Source of the DNA: Sequoia sempervirens
Lineage: Eukaryota > Streptophyta > Pinopsida > Cupressales > Cupressaceae
Direction of reading: 5' to 3'
Assembly: GCA_007258455.2 (NCBI GenBank)
Contig: VDFB02018296.1
Location: 47,356,102 to 47,420,101 of the forward strand
Length of the DNA stretch: 64,000 nucleotides
Position numbers and translations under genes: made by a program. Shown piece after piece: positions 1 to 11,255 of the stretch (positions within the stretch are counted from its first letter, which is position 1; each line of letters opens with the position of its first letter). The notes beneath the pieces were generated by a model, which was given only the letters and a program-made list of their open reading frames with translations, was not told where the DNA came from and did not search any database.

Positions 1-626
1 TAAAGAACTTAGCTAGGAATTATTCATTTTACCTAAGGTTTTCTCATAATGCGATCATTGGAAAAGTATGATCAAATTCTTCTATTATGAAGAATTGGTC
101 TATGTGCCTCTAGTAATCACTATAAATGTTTGTAAGGATAAAATGACTAATTGCATGAGGTAGGAGAGAATCAACTTTGAGTTCTTCAAATATTATATCT
201 CTCATTTACACTTTTAGTGTTGTGTGTGGAGGAGGTTATCATCAACAAGAAGGTAGGATCTTCCTTGTATTCTCTTTTTATAATTTTCATTATTCTTATT
301 TATTTTACACTTACATTTACAAATACACATACATATGCATTTACTGTTTTAATTTATTTCTCATGTAGTTTAATATTTGATCGATTTCATATTATATGTG
401 TTGAATACTTTAGAATTTCAATTACATTAATTTATGGATATGTTGTATCTATAACACTACAAAACCATATGCTCTTTGCATTTACACTTGTATTTAGAAA
501 TACACATTTATATACATAGATATAGATTTCTTTAATGATATGTTATATTTATTGTTCTAGGAGAGCATCCAGTAATTGCATTTACATTTACATTTAAAAA
601 TACATATACATACATACATACATACA
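1..626. repeat. AT-rich spacer with ACAT/ATTTACA low-complexity repeats
   Basis: No convincing coding content. The right half contains three loosely related stretches near 300, 478 and 577. They are built from variants of catttacacttacattt followed by aaatacacatac. The last ends in a perfect (acat)n run that goes straight into the N gap. The two short open frames here are composed of this repeat and are not credible genes. Confidence 0.6.
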
Positions 627-726
627 NNNNNNNNNNNNNNNNNNNNNNNNNNNNNNNNNNNNNNNNNNNNNNNNNNNNNNNNNNNNNNNNNNNNNNNNNN
701 NNNNNNNNNNNNNNNNNNNNNNNNNN
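627..726. other. Assembly gap (100 N)
   Basis: Exactly 100 unknown bases, the conventional filler for a gap of unknown size. It sits at the end of an (acat)n microsatellite, so the break is probably an unresolved tandem repeat and the true length may differ. Confidence 0.98.
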
Positions 727-789
727 GTAATCATAGGAGACCACCAAAGAGATTGTTAGTTGATGGATATCCCAATCTAATCATTCCCA

Positions 790-2440
790 TTCTATAAAAT
801 TCATGAGTTGATAACTTCCTAACCCTTCCATATACTTTTGACAACAAAAATGCATTGAATTTATGCAAGCTTCTTCATGATAAGGATGGAGTGAAATCTT
901 AGAACTTGCTAGGCTTGTATTCCATAAGGAAATCTAGAAGTAATACAATGCCTAAGGATGACCTTTTAGGCCTTGTTGTCTTCCAAGACATCATTTATCT
1001 ATTTGATGCATAAGGCCAACCCGTATTTGTTAGTATCAATAAGGCCAAGGCCACCAAAAATCACATAAAAGGCAAGAAAATTCCTAAGAAACTCAATGGA
1101 ACCCTTTACCTTGCTATGAGGAGGCCCAACAAAAGTTCTTAAGCAATCTCTCCATCTTTTGATAAGAGGCCTTTGAGGGAGCTTGGTAGAAAGAATAATA
1201 CACATGAGTGGTCGTAAGCACTTCAAAATAAATCTAGAATTTCCCATCTAGAGAGAGAGGCTTGGCAATCTAAAAACGTAGTTTCTTCTCAACATGAGTC
1301 AAAACAACTTGCCAAGGAGTTACAAAATAGAGAAAAATAAAGCAAAGGGGATACCCAAAAACATGAAAAAATTCCCATAGTAAATCCATTTCCAACTAAA
1401 AGAATCAATCTAGGAGGGTTTGGGAAATATGAATTGATAATAGCATAAAGTCTTTTGCCACTAAATACTAGAACTAAAAGCAAGGAAAAAGGTATTCAAA
1501 CACTACAAGGCATGGCTCACAGTGGTTATTCTTCCAAGAGAGTGAGGAAGGAATAATCAGCAAAATGGTCATTAACAAGTTGGAGATTGGAGTTGGGAAG
1601 GGAAATACCTTAAATTATCAATTCAATAAATATTTTAGCAAGCAAATAGCCAAAACCTTTAGTTGCAAGGGCATGAAAATATAAAGCAAGATGGCATCCT
1701 TAGTATGTGAGTCAAAAAATCCCAAAAGAGGATTATTGTTGAACATTAATGGTGAGATAGGCTAAGGCATCCACAAAGATCATTTGAACTAACTAGAGAA
1801 AATTAGGGTCAATCTAAGAGCTTAACACATGGTCAAACAAAACACCATTCAATACAATCATAGGCTTTAGAAAAGTCAATCTTGCTCTTATCAAAGTCAA
1901 TCTTGATACAAATAGCATGTAGCTAAGAATAACTAATCCATTTTATTCCTTCCCAAAAGGCAACAACATTGTTGAGAATATATTCTCTTTTGATGAAGTA
2001 ATATGTTTAGGTTAAACAAAAGGTGGAAGCAAGTGATAAATGTGAAGTACAAGGGCTTTGGCTATGATCTTCTAGGAAGTATTCAATAAAGTGATTGGCC
2101 ACCAATTGTAGGTTTCTTCAAGATTGCCTACCTTAAGTATGAATTTAATATTGTCTTTATTTATGATAGCACCTAAAGAGCCTATGGTAAAAGCTTCAAG
2201 TAAACCTACAGGAGGTCAAGTCCAATAGTGTTCCATAGAACTTTATAGAATTCACATAGGAAACCATCATAGTCACAAGATTTATTATTAGCCATAGAAA
2301 AATCCATATCATGAAGATTTATCAAAGTTGTTTTGGTCATAGAGGGCTCTCACTAGAAACTTTATCCTTAATTTTGAGCCAATGCAAATGGCCATTGATT
2401 TAAAAGCTCCTTGAACTATATGATTATTAGCAATTTAATT
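790..2440 (-). pseudogene. Decayed LINE (non-LTR retrotransposon) reverse transcriptase
   Basis: Minus-strand translation in shifting frames shows the hallmarks of a plant L1-type reverse transcriptase in the correct order. Near 2275-2228 is a degenerate substrate-binding block (CDYDGFLCEFYKVLW, matching the PGPDGF..EF....W block). Near 2110-2090 is WWPITLLN (usual NWRPITLLN). Near 1925-1868 is KIDFSKAYDCIEW, the first catalytic block. Near 1050-1000 is GGLGLIDTNKYGLALCIK, typical of the region after the RT domain. The full enzyme would copy LINE RNA at a nicked target. This copy has many stops and frameshifts, the YADD block is not recognisable, and no endonuclease is seen, so it is a relic. 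Confidence 0.75.
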
Positions 2441-3814
2441 TTATAGACAAAGCTAAACAACATGTAATTATAGAGTGGGAGAGAGTGGAAGCACCTCCAA
2501 CCCAACAATGACACAATAGAGCTCTAAGGTGTTGGCTTTGTATCAAAACAAAGCCAACTAATGTTCTTAAATTCACTATAATTTTTTTTTCATCACTTTA
2601 GATTTACTTTATAAGGAAGAAATTATCATCCTTTGAATTTGTTGAATAGGATTTTGTTTAGAAATTTTAAATTAGGTTTATATTGACTCCTTTCTAATTA
2701 TATAATGTAACTATGAAAATATATGAATTATGCACTAGAGTATTGTATAAAAGGAGAAACTCCCTAATCATTATTGTCATCTAAAGTAAATTTAAGAATC
2801 TATGAGGAAGCTTTATTACACATTATATAATCATAAGTGTAATGTGAAATTCAACCAAGACAAAAATCAATGCAAAATTGGCTGAATTTGTTTGTGAAGG
2901 TTCTAAAGAATATGTAAAAGTGACACAATATATAAGGAACCATGTCTCCAAAGTGGAAGAAACAAAGTGAAGGGAACAAATGGGAATATGTTTCAAGTAC
3001 AAACATCTAACTACACAAAGACTAATGCATTCATCCATTTTACTTAGTTTATCTTCATTATACAAGAGTAACTCTTAAGGGTACAATTTCAGGACTTTCT
3101 AGAAATTATTAAAGTTATCTCAGGATTCCAAAAATTAATAAATTAAATTATTCATTTTATATGTAAAATATAATGTTGTATTATATTGTTAGTTATAATA
3201 ATATATCTCAATAAATATAATCTAATAAATTTATATTATATTAAGTATGATATAAGTTAAATATTATATTATATATCAATGTTATGACAACATTTCAATT
3301 TTATAATGTTAATTACATTAATTAATTAATGCATTTTAAATCTAGTTCATTTTATTATTATTTATTATTATTAATATAATAAAATTATATCATAATTAAT
3401 CATTATATAAAAATACATTATAATTTTTGTAATGGTAGATTTTATGAAAACATGTCAATTATTTTTAGTTAATGACTTAATATAATTGAAATTGACAAGT
3501 GGTACACCCTTTTTTGTTATGATTATTTCATTCTTGATTATTATACATCCTTGTTTAATTTATAAAAATAATTATTATTATCATTTTTTTATTTCAATTA
3601 ATCTAATTGAATGCATGTTTATTATTTACATTCATTTAATTAATCTAGACTAATCCATGTAAAACATATTATTTCTTTACAAAATTATATATAAAAAATA
3701 AAACTTCTAATACATATTATATACTCATTTAATATAACAAAATACATATGCTATTTTAACCTAAATAATACATACAATGTAAAGCTAATTCTAATGTATT
3801 GTTTATTTTGTTTT
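2441..3814. other. AT-rich intergenic DNA, nothing recognised
   Basis: Very AT-rich, especially 3080-3800, with many short TA/AT runs. I see no coding frame, RNA gene or clear repeat boundary. The 80-codon minus-strand frame at 2823-3065 has no recognisable domain. Confidence 0.5.
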
Positions 3815-3835
3815 GTTATTGTGCAATGAGGAGTT
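3815..3835 (+). repeat. 21-bp target-site duplication of D1 (left copy)
   Basis: Identical at all 21 positions to 5695-5715. The bases immediately outside differ (t versus a), which fixes the boundary. Confidence 0.9.
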
Positions 3836-5694
3836 TTTGATTAGCGATCAACAGGTTTTGCGGGGACCAAAAACCCCTTACAAACAGGTTTCTAAGGGAC
3901 CCGAAACCCCATACAAACAAAGAAACCTGCAAAATATAGGAACACAAACAATAAGCAACCCAACATTAGCAGTCTACCAAGGGATATTCAAGACAAAATA
4001 GACTGCAAGAAAATAACTTAGAAGGGACTAAAACCCTTTAGATCTAGGAAATCATATGGGCCTTAACCCCAGAGCAACTATAAACTGTATGAATCCACCA
4101 GGCACCAAACAACCATGATTAGCCATGAACCATGAACCCGAGACAGGTTTTGAAGGGACCATAAACCCTTTACAATCAGGTTTTCGTAGGGACCTTAAAC
4201 CCAAAAGCACAACTGACTGAAGAGCAACACCTAACTTGCAGCTCCATCCAAATTGAACAGCCATCCCATAGTCCACCTCCAAAGCACAGCGAGAGACCAA
4301 ATAGTTACACCAACTGGAAGAAAAGTTTCTCTTGCAACACCCCCACACACGAAGAGCTGAAACAAACCCCACCTCAAAAGGAGTCGACTCCCCTTTATCA
4401 AAGCAGATGTCAATAAATCCCTTACCACCACTATAGTCAAATTGTAACAAGAAACAACTCCACCTCCATAGGAGCACACACCACCTCAACAGGTGCAGTA
4501 ACATAGCAGACCAGCAATAAAGAAAGCTCCTCCACAAATCCACCATCCCCAACTCTACCTCAAGAAGAGAGGGCTCCACCTCAACAAGAGAAATCTTCAC
4601 CTAAATAGAAGATTCGGACAGAAGAAAAGAGAGGAAAGCTAACCAACCAGCAGAAAGGAGAAACTTGACACCCATCAGCAAAATGGGAATAGGGACCAGC
4701 AAGAGAAACATAATGAAACATCCCACCAAGAAACTGAACATAAAAAACATGGGCAATAAAAATGAATGTGAGAAGCAACCCAACGAAACCAACCATGAGC
4801 CTCAACAGCATAAAAAACTTAACAGAAGCATAAATTTCCAACCCCTCCACAAAAGAGAGGAACACCTCCAACAATACAACAGAGGCAGCCAAAACAAGTC
4901 CAAACCCCACCAGAAGAAAGAAAAGCAAAAAGCTCTAGGAGTAGAGGCCCAAACCTAGAGAGAGCAAGAACAACCAAGCCCCAAGAGGAAAGGGGGGTCC
5001 AAATAGGACAAAAACAAGGAGAAGGCCCAACATGAAGAAATACCAAGCTACCCCAACATGCCGGTTAGAGCCAAAGACGGTCCAAAACTCCACAAAACTG
5101 GAGGAAGATACCACCAATCCAACGAGGTGGGATAGAAACCCAGAAGAAATCCACCAAACAAACAACAGGAAGAAGCGAAGGAAAACCAAGAAGGAACAAG
5201 AAGCAGAATAGGCCAAAGTGAGGAGCTCCCAAGCCCTCCTACTACACCAAATAGAAGCAAAAAAGAGCCCAAACTATAATAGAACATCCTTCGAGAAACC
5301 AATGCCCCACACCCACTACAAGGAAAGCGGCTAGAACAAGAGCAAAAAGGGAACACACCACCAGACCGAGAGAGGAAGATGAAGATAGCCACCTCCAACC
5401 ACGCCCAGACCAATAGCCTTAACATGATCCATAAACAACAGAAAGGAAGCAGGAACCACGCCAAAGGAGGACCCGACCCAACTCCCACGCAACACCAAAC
5501 AAAAGGAAAGAAAAGCAACTCCTCTCCTAGGAGAAAAGCCCCATAGAGGCACCAAAAGTCAACGATCAAAACCCCCAACCCCTGCATCATCATCTGCATC
5601 TGAATCATCCTCCTCGCCAGAATCACCATTCAAACTTACTCTGCCAAAGCAGTTCCCGCTTGACGACACCATTTTTAAGTTGACTGCCCAGTTA
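3836..5694 (-). mobile_element. Non-LTR retroposon D1, 5'-truncated LINE-family copy
   Basis: The segment is bounded by a perfect 21-bp direct repeat at 3815-3835 and 5695-5715 (core gtgcaatgaggagtt). This long duplication is typical of LINE target-primed insertion. Read on the minus strand, the 3' end is a GGGTTT..GGTCCC...AAAACCTG block followed by CTAATCAAA at the insertion edge. The same tail occurs in D2 (40199) and in the plus-strand LINE F (38640). The interior is markedly more GC/pyrimidine-biased than its surroundings. Several hydrophobic minus-strand frames arise from this composition and are not treated as genes. A short acidic stretch (GDSGEEDDSDADDD) near 5630-5590 may be a C-terminal coding remnant. 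Confidence 0.8.
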
Positions 5695-5715
5695 GTTATT
5701 GTGCAATGAGGAGTT
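5695..5715 (+). repeat. 21-bp target-site duplication of D1 (right copy)
   Basis: Right partner of 3815-3835, directly abutting the 5' end of D1 in its minus-strand orientation. Confidence 0.9.
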
Positions 5716-6676
5716 ACAATAGCATGTAGTAGGATTTCAAGGTAAGGTGGAGGTAGTGAAAGAAAGTATTAGTGCATGGTATAAAGATTGAGCCCAATCA
5801 AGGCCCTTCCTATTAAGGTTGCACCCTACAATAGAAATATATATACATTTTTTTTTAAACTTTCATATTATATAATTTTACACATTTTCATCTTTTTTTA
5901 ATTTTTCATCAATATATAAATTAATCATTCATCTTCATATTTCATAAACTGAATCAATTATACTTACATATTTATATTTTTTAAATCCAATTAAACAAAG
6001 TATAACAATAATAAAATATTTAAAATTTACAATTCTATGTTTATGTTTCTCTTTATATACACTATACAAGCTAAATATATGAAAATCACAATCTAACCAA
6101 ATATAATTTTAATGCTAATTATAATTAATAAAGAATATTGCAAAATTAAAGTTAAGGACAAGAGTATATATTCCTCCACTTGATAAGCTCCTATGGTGAT
6201 GTTAAAGGATGAATAGAAAGTTTCAAATAAAATACTTATTCTCATTTTAATAGTCAAACCCCAAGTCAAGAAAATCAATTAGAACTTAGGTAGAAATTTA
6301 CACGCATAATGAAATTACATGTAATGCACATAAATCTAAGGAAGAGGGATTTAGAGTTGAAATCCACTTTTGAGTTCAAAAAAGGTAAAGTCAAGCCAAA
6401 AAAAATCAACACAAAAGTAGCAAGAAAGAAGAGAAGTGGATCCAACTCACTTTCATATAAAAGAGGAGAGTAACACATGTTAAAAACATAAAGAAAAAAA
6501 TAGTAAGTTTCAACAAGCTCACAAATTTAACACAAGCTTCACTTGAGCTTACACATCCATAGCAAGGGTTCATTTCATTTCTTGTTTTCAAAAACACATG
6601 TAAATTAAGCCAACATTATGAAACAAATTTGAAGGCTCTTCTTTCACCTTCAATATTCTCATCCACTCTCTCTAAA
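5716..6676. other. AT-rich intergenic DNA, nothing recognised
   Basis: AT-rich, with poly-T/poly-A runs around 5845-5900. Short minus-strand frames at 6093-6597 show no recognisable domain. No repeat boundary was found before the E1 repeat begins near 6677. Confidence 0.45.
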
Positions 6677-7090
6677 TGTCACCCTTGACAATTTCATACT
6701 ATGTTTTGCTCCCCCTTGATTTATTAGACCTAATTGAACACCTAATTTATTAAATTATGCATTCCATATCTCATTTTTAATAATTACCAACAAACTATAA
6801 ACAAAAAACAAATGCATTCATCTAATACTTTGCCCCTGATGCCTTAATTTCTAGAAAATAGGGTTGGGACACATACGCCCTATGGGGAATGAGTCCCATT
6901 ATGGTGAATGAGTCCCTTTTGGGCGTAAATTTCCCCCTATTTTGTTTGGCTCCAAATTCAAATATGTCGGTGATGGAACTTTATTATATGTAATTCAAAT
7001 GTCCAAAGTCGGCCATCGGGATTTAATGTGTAGGAAATTGAATAAATGCCTATAAATACCTAGTTATTGCATCATTTCAAATCTAACAAC
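6677..7090 (+). mobile_element. LTR-like repeat E1, left part (interrupted by element B)
   Basis: Begins TGTCACCCTTGACA and can be followed against a second copy starting at 43560 (tatcccccttgacaac, then tatgttttgctcc and gacctaattg). It contains gaatgagtccc motifs and a TATA-like tataaatacc at 7051. It stops at 7090, where element B begins, and resumes at 31865. The 5 bases acaac are duplicated on both sides. It has the architecture of an LTR (promoter about 375 bp in, no coding), but only one end is clear, so LTR identity is inferred. Confidence 0.55.
7086..7090 (+). repeat. Target-site duplication ACAAC of element B (left)
   Basis: Matches 31860-31864 exactly and directly abuts the TG of B's LTR at 7091. 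Confidence 0.85.
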
Positions 7091-7148
7091 TGTTGAAAAA
7101 TGAGGTGTTTTCTTAGCTTAATACTCTGTAAAACTTCAATATTGTTGT
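7091..7148 (-). repeat. Element B 3' LTR, distal fragment
   Basis: The 58 bases match the start of the intact LTR at 30548 with about one mismatch. The match breaks where element A begins and resumes at about 27381. This proves that A inserted into B's LTR. Confidence 0.85.
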
Positions 7149-7464
7149 TGTGTAATGTTAAAATATGTAATCTAAATGAAAACAAAAACATAATTAATGG
7201 AACATTATACTGAAGAAATTGCTAATTGATTTAATTTCAAACAAAGAAATAAAATATTCCTCAGAAGCGTTCCATCTTCCTCTATCTCCAGAGATTTGAA
7301 GCTGCTGCTCTCAGATTTTGTGTAAGCTCAGCTTCTCCAAATAGCTGTTGTAGAATGAGTATGCAAAGGAAGTTCTATCCTATATGCTAGTGAATATGAA
7401 AATGCTCACGGATATGGACAAGGGCTGTGGATTATGCACAGGGGCTATAAACGGAAGATGCCAT

Positions 7465-7506
7465 GATTCTATGCTATGATTCTATGCTATGCTATGCTAT
7501 GCTATG
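7465..7506 (+). repeat. CTATG pentanucleotide microsatellite in the LTR
   Basis: Runs of (g)ctatg interrupted by gattctatg. The 5' LTR copy (about 26501-26534) has a different arrangement, so slippage has occurred since insertion. Confidence 0.8.
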
Positions 7507-7912
7507 AAAATTTGAATACTGTGAATGCTAAAAGCTTAATGCAAATTAACTATAATTTTCTTACTGAAAGCTCCTATCCGATTTGAAGTACCCGACAGTC
7601 TTATTTATAGATTTTTGCAGGCACAATCCTGGCTGGCAAGGATCAACGGCTGTGAGATTGTCTGGTAGAATTGAAAGGTGAGAGATGGAGAGGTTGAGAA
7701 GAAGATGGAAGAGGTTGGGAGGTTGGAGAGAAGAATGGATTCCTGTCTTCAACCCACGGGAACAAGCCTGCACAAAAACAGAGAAAATTAATTTTTTTGT
7801 TTTGGTTGTTTGCTTCCACAGCTGTTGAATATAATCCTCAAATTAAATAAATAAATAAATTTATTTCATTTCATTTATTGAGTTTGATTTTTGATTTTTA
7901 GAACTATGAAAG

Positions 7913-8320
7913 ATTTAATTAAATATTTTGGAATATTTAATTATAATGTGACTTTAGAAGAATTAATTAAATATTTTAGAAATATTTAATTGTATTATGG
8001 ATATTAGAAGAATTTAATTAAATATTTTGAATATTTAATTATGAAAATTTTAGAGGAAATAATTTAAAGAGAGGAAATATTTAATCTTTATTCGAATTAA
8101 ATATCCAAGCCAAGATTATTGATAATTAATATAAATAAATCATAATGTTTATTTAATTAATTAAGAAATGAATAAGAAAAGATGATTAAATAAACTTATT
8201 TATTTAATCAAAATGAAAGAATGAACAATATAAATAAATTATTTAAATTTATTTATACGTAGATGAAATTCGGAGATTTAATTAAATATTAAGAATATTT
8301 AATTAATTACCAGACAAATT
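7913..8320. repeat. Array of AT hairpins (AATTAAATATT / AATATTTAATT) in LTR A
   Basis: At least five short perfect palindromes with 9-12-bp arms and 3-8-base loops. Examples are taattaaatatt-ttgg-aatatttaatta at 7917-7944, then similar units near 7970, 8020, 8200 and 8280. The array is conserved in the 5' LTR (26940-27345). It lies in the distal U3 on the minus strand and is the most structured part of the LTR. Confidence 0.75.
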
Positions 8321-8347
8321 TGATGTGACCATTTTTAGGTGTATACA

Positions 8348-8360
8348 TTTTGCCCCTCTT
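8348..8360 (-). other. Polypurine tract of element A
   Basis: Minus-strand AAGAGGGGCAAAA directly abuts the 3' LTR (TGTATACACC). This is the expected site for plus-strand DNA priming in reverse transcription. Position and composition fit well. Confidence 0.8.
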
Positions 8361-9405
8361 TGAAGTGATGTGTTTTATGCATTACTTCAAAGAATTTTGA
8401 AATTTGCCCCAGATGTTGACTGTCAAAATGTCAATAGGTATATGCCCCTGCGAATGATGAATCGATAATATTTTGAATTTTTGTGAATTATTGAATTTTT
8501 TTGAAATTTTTGTGGAATTTTTGATTTTTATGATTTTAAAGATGTCGATTCATCATTCGAAAATAATGATGTGAAGAAACTGCCCCGAAGAGATATGAAA
8601 TGAAAATTAATGTCAAAAATTGCCTCTGCTATGTTAAAATATGATAAAACCCACCAATTTTACCCTTATATAGGTTAAAAATGTCATTTTCCATGTCATT
8701 ATCAATTTTAACCTAGTAAAATTTGCAAATTTTGAGCTCTCGAGTGAGAAAGATGGCACTTCCCATTCACCAGCACCGTTTCGAGCATATCCGACGACGT
8801 CAGCGGCCAGCGCACTATGGACCTTTGGTATGTATCCCGTAAATCTCCTGCTTTTCAAAAAAATTCCGTTCGTGGCACGTATTTCAATGTTTATGTGAAA
8901 AATTTGATGTTTTAGCACCCTTAAGGCTTTTCATAACGAATTTGATATTTTTCGTAGCGCATTTAATTTCGTAGCGCATATGATAGATTTTACAGCGCTA
9001 TTGATCATTTTCGTAGCGCATTTGATGAAAAGCATAGCACTAATGATAGATTTTGTAGCGCCCTTGATGTTATAGCACCTTTGATGAATTCTGTAGCACC
9101 CATGATGTTTTCTATAGCGCCCTTGATTGACTGTTGTTGCAAGTGATAAATTTGTTTCCAAAGTTGTTGGAAAACAAGTAAGAACTGATAGTTTTTCTTT
9201 TAAAGTTGTTAAAAACAAATATAATTTTGATTATTTGCTTTCCATGATGATGAAAAACAAATAGTTTGATTGATTTGTTTGCTTCTAAGGTTGTTAAAAA
9301 CAAACATGATTTTGATTATCTGCTTTCCATGATGATGAAAAACAAATAGTTTGATGTTCAGTTTTGATTGATAAGTCATGATGATTTGATATTGATTTTG
9401 CTTTG
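8361..9405. other. Element A, region between 3' LTR and antisense ORF
   Basis: No credible gene. It contains a degenerate tandem array at 8934-9125 (core gtagcgc..ttgat; listed separately). After it comes a second set of partly repeated units near 9140-9360 built on ttgtttgctttccatgatgatgaaaaacaaatagtttga. These could be 5' leader sequence of the plus-strand PMD ORF or 3' non-coding sequence of element A. Confidence 0.5.
8934..9125 (+). repeat. Degenerate tandem array, core GTAGCGC(A/C)TTTGATG
   Basis: About eight units spaced 20-30 bases, e.g. cgtagcgcatttgatg, tagcgcccttgatg and tagcacctttgatg. The reverse complement of the consensus (catcaaatgcgctacgaaaa) resembles the unit of the leader array at 25881-26061 (aaatgcgctgcaaaagttctc). 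The two ends of element A's interior therefore carry related arrays in opposite orientation. Confidence 0.7.
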
Positions 9406-11255
9406 ATGATGTGTCAACAGGAGAGATTAGGTGTTTTGCAGTCACGGGAGGCATTTCCTAGTACATGGAGTTTGATACCACAATTGTTACAGTCAAATAG
9501 AGATGTGATTGATGCATGTGGATTGAGTTCATTACTTGACATGCCTGAGGTTCGCCTTAATAGGGCTTTATTGACAACACTTGCAGAGCGGTGGCATAGT
9601 GACACCAACACATTTCATTTACCGACCGGAGAGATTATAGTGACCCCTGAGGATATATATCACATCTTACGGATCCCAGTAATGGGAGATATAGTGGTAT
9701 TTGATAGCCGAGAGGTTGAAGGCACTGATTCTTTGAGACGGGTATTCAGAGATGATCAGATCGCCAGATATTTCATTCCATGGGGTGAGATGACAGATAC
9801 ATATCCACCTTTACCAGCTGTACTTGCAGGATTCATTGGAGGTGTGTTATGCTCTGACCATAGGTCAAAGGGGTTCGTGATCGGGTGGGGTCATGTTTTG
9901 GAGAGTATGGTGATGCAGGGGACACGATATGCGTGGGGTACATGCATGCTAGCCCACTTATATGATGAGTTACATCATATTGTTTATGGTAGAGGCCGAA
10001 GTTTTACTGTTGGGTGCTCATTACTACAGATATGGACTTGGGATCACTTTGTTGTTTTACGTCCATTGACTCGAGGACAATGACCAGCTAGTCGATCATA
10101 TAGATGGAGATATGCTCATATTATTGCTCAGCTGAGACTGGGCAAACTAGTGCATTGGCAACGGCTATTGGATAGTCTGGATTCAGTATGCTGGAGACCA
10201 TATTTAGATTGTGAGCCATGGCCAGAGGATGCGAGGGAGATGTCATATGTATGTACTTCTAGATTTTTGATTGGGCGGACTCCATGGATTATTGAGAGAT
10301 TTCTTGCTGGACGAGTATGTCAGCAGTTTGGACGGATTCAGGGTATGCCTGTGGGTTCGGCTATTTATTCACGACGACAGCCAGAGCTTGTTGTATGGGG
10401 TCCATGGATTTCCTATGAGACGGTAGTGGCAGAGTTCACCAGTTTAGGAGCAATGATGTGGGATTACCATGTGGATGTCCTTGACACAGGGACAACACCA
10501 GAGTATTTTTAGTATGTCTTAGAGCATCTGGCACCACGTATGTTTGATCCTAATGAGGCTATTGCTCCTATTGCTGTACAGAGATGACGACAGAGAAACT
10601 TAGCTTCAGAGGATGATGATTCAAAGGACAGTGATGATGAGAGTGGAGGACATGATGAGGAGGGAGGTGATGATGGGGAGGGTGGAGGTAGAGGTGATGG
10701 TGGTAGGGGTGATGATAGAGGTGGTAGGAGAGGTGGCAGAGGTGGATCACGGATGCAACACACAGATCCATCTTCTTCAGTAGATCTAGTAGTATCAAGT
10801 TAGGTATCCTCTTTATAGAGTACAGTACAGAGTTTGCAGACTCAACTTGCACAGGCACAGGCCTTGATTTCACAGTTGCAGGGACAACTGACTTCAGTTA
10901 TTGCTAAGAGGGATACAACGAGACAACGAGGTGAGCAGGCCGTTGCTTTAGCAGAAGCCTACAGAGAGTAGTAGGTAGCACCTTGACTGGTGATATGATG
11001 AGAGAGGTGACTAGAGCCACCTAAGAGGCTGAGTTTTACAAGACTAGGTATCATGATGCGGTTCCACCTGAGCGGAGGGAGAGTTATGCTCAGTCACGGT
11101 CTACTCATGGTCGCTCTCGTACTACCAGTAGAGGTGTGACATAGCCATTACCTCCAGGAGGGCCATCAGGGGCAGGTGGTACAGGTCCTAGACCAGCGCT
11201 ATCAGAGGATAGCATTGCCTAGTGCATTGTAGATGATGTTTTCATAATATTCTAG
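9406..11255 (+). pseudogene. Antisense plant mobile domain (PMD) ORF inside element A, broken
   Basis: A plus-strand coding frame, antisense to the retrotransposon, between pol and the 3' LTR. The N-terminal 360 codons match the plant mobile domain of the MAIN/MAIL1 family. Features are the GLSSLLDMPEVRLNRALL helix, AERWHSDTNTFHLPTGEIIVTPEDIYHILRIP split over 9580-9680, and FIGGVLCSDH. Next come an acidic/Gly-Arg-rich tract (10600-10750) and a Gln-rich coiled-coil-like segment (10820-10965). The frame is interrupted by TGA 10081, TAG 10510, TGA 10585, TAG 10801, TAG 10816, TAG 10969 and TAG 10972. One frameshift near 10975 leads into an Arg/Pro-rich tail ending at 11255. All stops fit C-to-T changes. 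First ATG is 9406. Captured PMDs are known in plant gypsy elements; any function here is unknown. Confidence 0.82.

Larger units (their letters stand above)
7149..8347 (-). repeat. Element A 3' LTR
   Basis: Pairs with 26187-27380. The plus-strand left edge is TGTGTAATGTTAAAA here and tctataatgttaaaa in the partner. The right edge is ggtgtataca in both, so on the minus strand the LTR starts TGTATACACC. It contains a TATAAATA-type promoter motif (plus-strand ttatttatag at 7601), a ctatg pentamer run that differs in copy number between the LTRs (7465-7506), and an array of AATTAAATATT hairpins (7913-8320). The left edge is uncertain by a few bases. Confidence 0.88.

Noticed and set aside
4052..5629. 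Long hydrophobic minus-strand frames (182 and 193 codons) that look like membrane proteins
   Set aside because: They lie in the pyrimidine-rich interior of retroposon D1, overlap in several frames, and their Leu/Phe/Trp/Gly bias follows from base composition. No conserved domain is visible.
10509..10873. Pro/Ser- and His-rich minus-strand frames
   Set aside because: Shadows of the Asp/Gly/Arg-rich tract of the plus-strand PMD ORF.
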